NCBI GenBank assembly: GCA_012516015.1
Contig: JAAYXG010000467.1
Coordinates: 1-5,921 of the forward strand
DNA length: 5,921 nucleotides
DNA from: Lysobacteraceae bacterium
GTDB taxonomy: Bacteria; Pseudomonadota; Gammaproteobacteria; Steroidobacterales; Steroidobacteraceae
Direction of reading: 5' to 3'
Within the stretch, counting starts at the first letter, position 1, and each line of letters starts with the position of its first letter. Under the pieces are notes generated by a model. It did no database searches. It was not told where the DNA came from and saw only the letters and a program-made list of their open reading frames with translations. Made by a program: the position numbers and the translations under genes. Shown piece after piece: positions 4,678 to 5,921 of this stretch.

Positions 4678-5921
4678 ATGGCTCCCCGCTCACTAAGCGC
4701 TCGGTTGCTCGCGTCAGCGAGCGTGCTGCTGATCGTTTTTTTCGGGATCACGATTGCGGCGCTCGACATCGTCTTTCGGAATCTATCCGAGCAAACGATG
4801 CGCGATCGCCTCGAGGGCCAATTGCTCGCGTTGATTACGGCCTCCGAGGAAGACCCGGACGGGTGGCTACAGCCTGCGCCCGCCAAGACGGAGGAGCGCC
4901 TCGAGAACCCGGGGTCGGGTCTGTATGGAGAGATCCTGCGCAGCGACGGCTATCCGAGCTGGCGGTCGAACTCGCTGACCGGCACGGGGCTCGACTTCAA
5001 GACCCATCTTCGCTCGGGCGAGCGAGCGTACGTGCAACTGCATCGTGCCGACGGCGCACCTGTGCGCGCCTTGAGCCGCGCGATCGATTGGCAGTTCGAG
5101 GACGGCGTCGTGCGCACGTTCGTCTTCAGCGTCGCAGAAGATCTCGATCCGTATTACAGGTCGCTTGCGACCTTTCGCGGCCGCCTGTTCGGTTGGTTCG
5201 GCTTCTTGATGCTGCTCTTGCTCGGCTCGTTCGCATTGATGTTGAGGCGTGTGTTGTCGCCCTTGCGCCGCGTCGAGCGCGAGATCAACGCGATCGAGAT
5301 GGGCAATCTGACGGAGCTCGGCACCGGCTATCCGCGCGAGCTGCTCGGTATCACGGCGAACCTCAATGCACTGCTTCGCAGCGAGCGCGAGCGTCTCGCG
5401 CGTTATCGCAATACCCTCGGCAATCTCGCGCACAGTCTCAAGACGCCGCTCGCGGTCATGCGCAACGTGCTCAATCATCCGCAAGTGCGAGCGCTTCCCG
5501 TCGCTCGGCAGCTCGATGAACAAGTGAGCCGTATGGACGATATCGTCAAATATCAACTGCGGCGCGCGGCGGTGTCCGGCGGCACGGGACTCGGCTCGGC
5601 GCCCGTCAACGTACGCGAGAATCTGGAGTCGTTGCGCTCCGCGTTGCTCAAGGTTTACGCCGACCGCGGCATCGAGTGCACGCTCGAAGTCGATGGGGGA
5701 TGTGTCTTCTTCGGCGATCGGGAAGATCTGACCGAGATGGCAGGCAATCTGCTCGATAATGCGTTCAAGTGGGCTTGCTCCAAAGTGCACGTACGCGCGG
5801 AACGATTGACTGCTCCCAAGGCACGGCGCGATGGATTGAAGCTCATCGTCGAGGACGACGGGCCGGGCGTACCGCCGGAGCAGCGCTCCCATGTTCTTGC
5901 GCGGGGAACGCGGCTCGACGA
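4678..5921 (+). CDS. phoQ: PhoQ-like sensor histidine kinase (3' end outside window)
   Basis: The open frame runs from ATG 4678 off the window, giving 414 residues. An in-frame TAG directly precedes the ATG, so no earlier start is possible. Order of parts: transmembrane helix 1 (about 9-31), periplasmic sensor region (about 32-168), transmembrane helix 2 (about 169-189), HAMP-like linker (190-243), dimerisation helix with LAHSLKTPLAV, where H252 is the phosphorylated histidine, and an ATPase domain with N-box NLLDNAFKWA (N357, D360, N361) and G1 box VEDDGPGVP (391-399). HSLKTPL, rather than the common HELRTPL, is the PhoQ-type H-box. The G2 glycine loop should follow within a few residues of the window end. 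The sensor contains an acidic stretch, EEDPD (57-61), reminiscent of but smaller than the enteric PhoQ acidic patch. It presumably phosphorylates the upstream regulator; whether it senses Mg2+, peptides or pH cannot be told. No Shine-Dalgarno sequence is seen, and a repeat arm ends 4 nt before the start. Confidence 0.9.
   Translation, partial: MAPRSLSARLLASASVLLIVFFGITIAALDIVFRNLSEQTMRDRLEGQLLALITASEEDPDGWLQPAPAKTEERLENPGSGLYGEILRSDGYPSWRSNSLTGTGLDFKTHLRSGERAYVQLHRADGAPVRALSRAIDWQFEDGVVRTFVFSVAEDLDPYYRSLATFRGRLFGWFGFLMLLLLGSFALMLRRVLSPLRRVEREINAIEMGNLTELGTGYPRELLGITANLNALLRSERERLARYRNTLGNLAHSLKTPLAVMRNVLNHPQVRALPVARQLDEQVSRMDDIVKYQLRRAAVSGGTGLGSAPVNVRENLESLRSALLKVYADRGIECTLEVDGGCVFFGDREDLTEMAGNLLDNAFKWACSKVHVRAERLTAPKARRDGLKLIVEDDGPGVPPEQRSHVLARGTRLD

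Noticed and set aside
4867..5892. 341-codon open frame on the minus strand
   Set aside because: It lies wholly inside the sensor kinase gene, whose H-, N- and G1-box motifs read cleanly on the plus strand. The minus-strand product shows no recognisable domain and is the usual by-product of GC-rich codon bias.

Overview
The window is a GC-rich (by eye about 60% or more) stretch of a bacterial chromosome with seven protein genes, all on the + strand and both end genes cut by the window edge. The PhoP/PhoQ-type pair, the MazG and CoA-pyrophosphatase homologues and the strong G/C third-position bias point to a gammaproteobacterium. The exact group (perhaps Xanthomonadales, Nevskiales or Steroidobacter relatives) is a guess from gene style only. 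No rRNA, tRNA, CRISPR array, transposase or phage gene is visible.

Layout: (1) 1-967, the C-terminal two thirds of a class II fumarase. (2) 972-1643, a Nudix CoA pyrophosphatase that starts 4 nt after the fumarase stop. (3) 1740-2543, full-length two-domain MazG. (4) 2668-3240, an exported glycine-zipper protein behind a promoter that looks like a PhoP-type activated promoter. (5) 3403-3699, a small exported PepSY protein. (6) 3877-4581, a PhoP-like response regulator. (7) 4678-5921, a PhoQ-like sensor kinase whose last ATP-binding motifs lie beyond the window.

Genes 1-3 are metabolic or house-cleaning enzymes: fumarate hydration, CoA and nucleotide-pool hydrolysis. Genes 4-7 look like an envelope-sensing group: a periplasm-sensing kinase, its regulator, a periplasmic PepSY protein and a glycine-zipper envelope protein. 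The glycine-zipper promoter carries two half-sites with an 11-bp period, 11 nt upstream of a -10 box, which is the geometry expected for the regulator encoded 1.2 kb downstream.

The least ordinary part is between the genes. Three gaps (1644-1739, 3700-3876, 4582-4677) hold inverted arrays of 7-bp units. One gap uses the unit GTGTAAN, the other two GTTGACN. In each, the forward array ends in the same word, GG(C/T)CAGAG, followed by an A-containing core. They look like members of one dispersed intergenic repeat family with an interchangeable heptad. One copy supplies the last three codons and the stop codon of the response regulator, and the regulator and kinase genes begin only 14 and 4 nt after repeat arms, without a recognisable Shine-Dalgarno sequence. 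There is no stretch above 300 bases without a gene.
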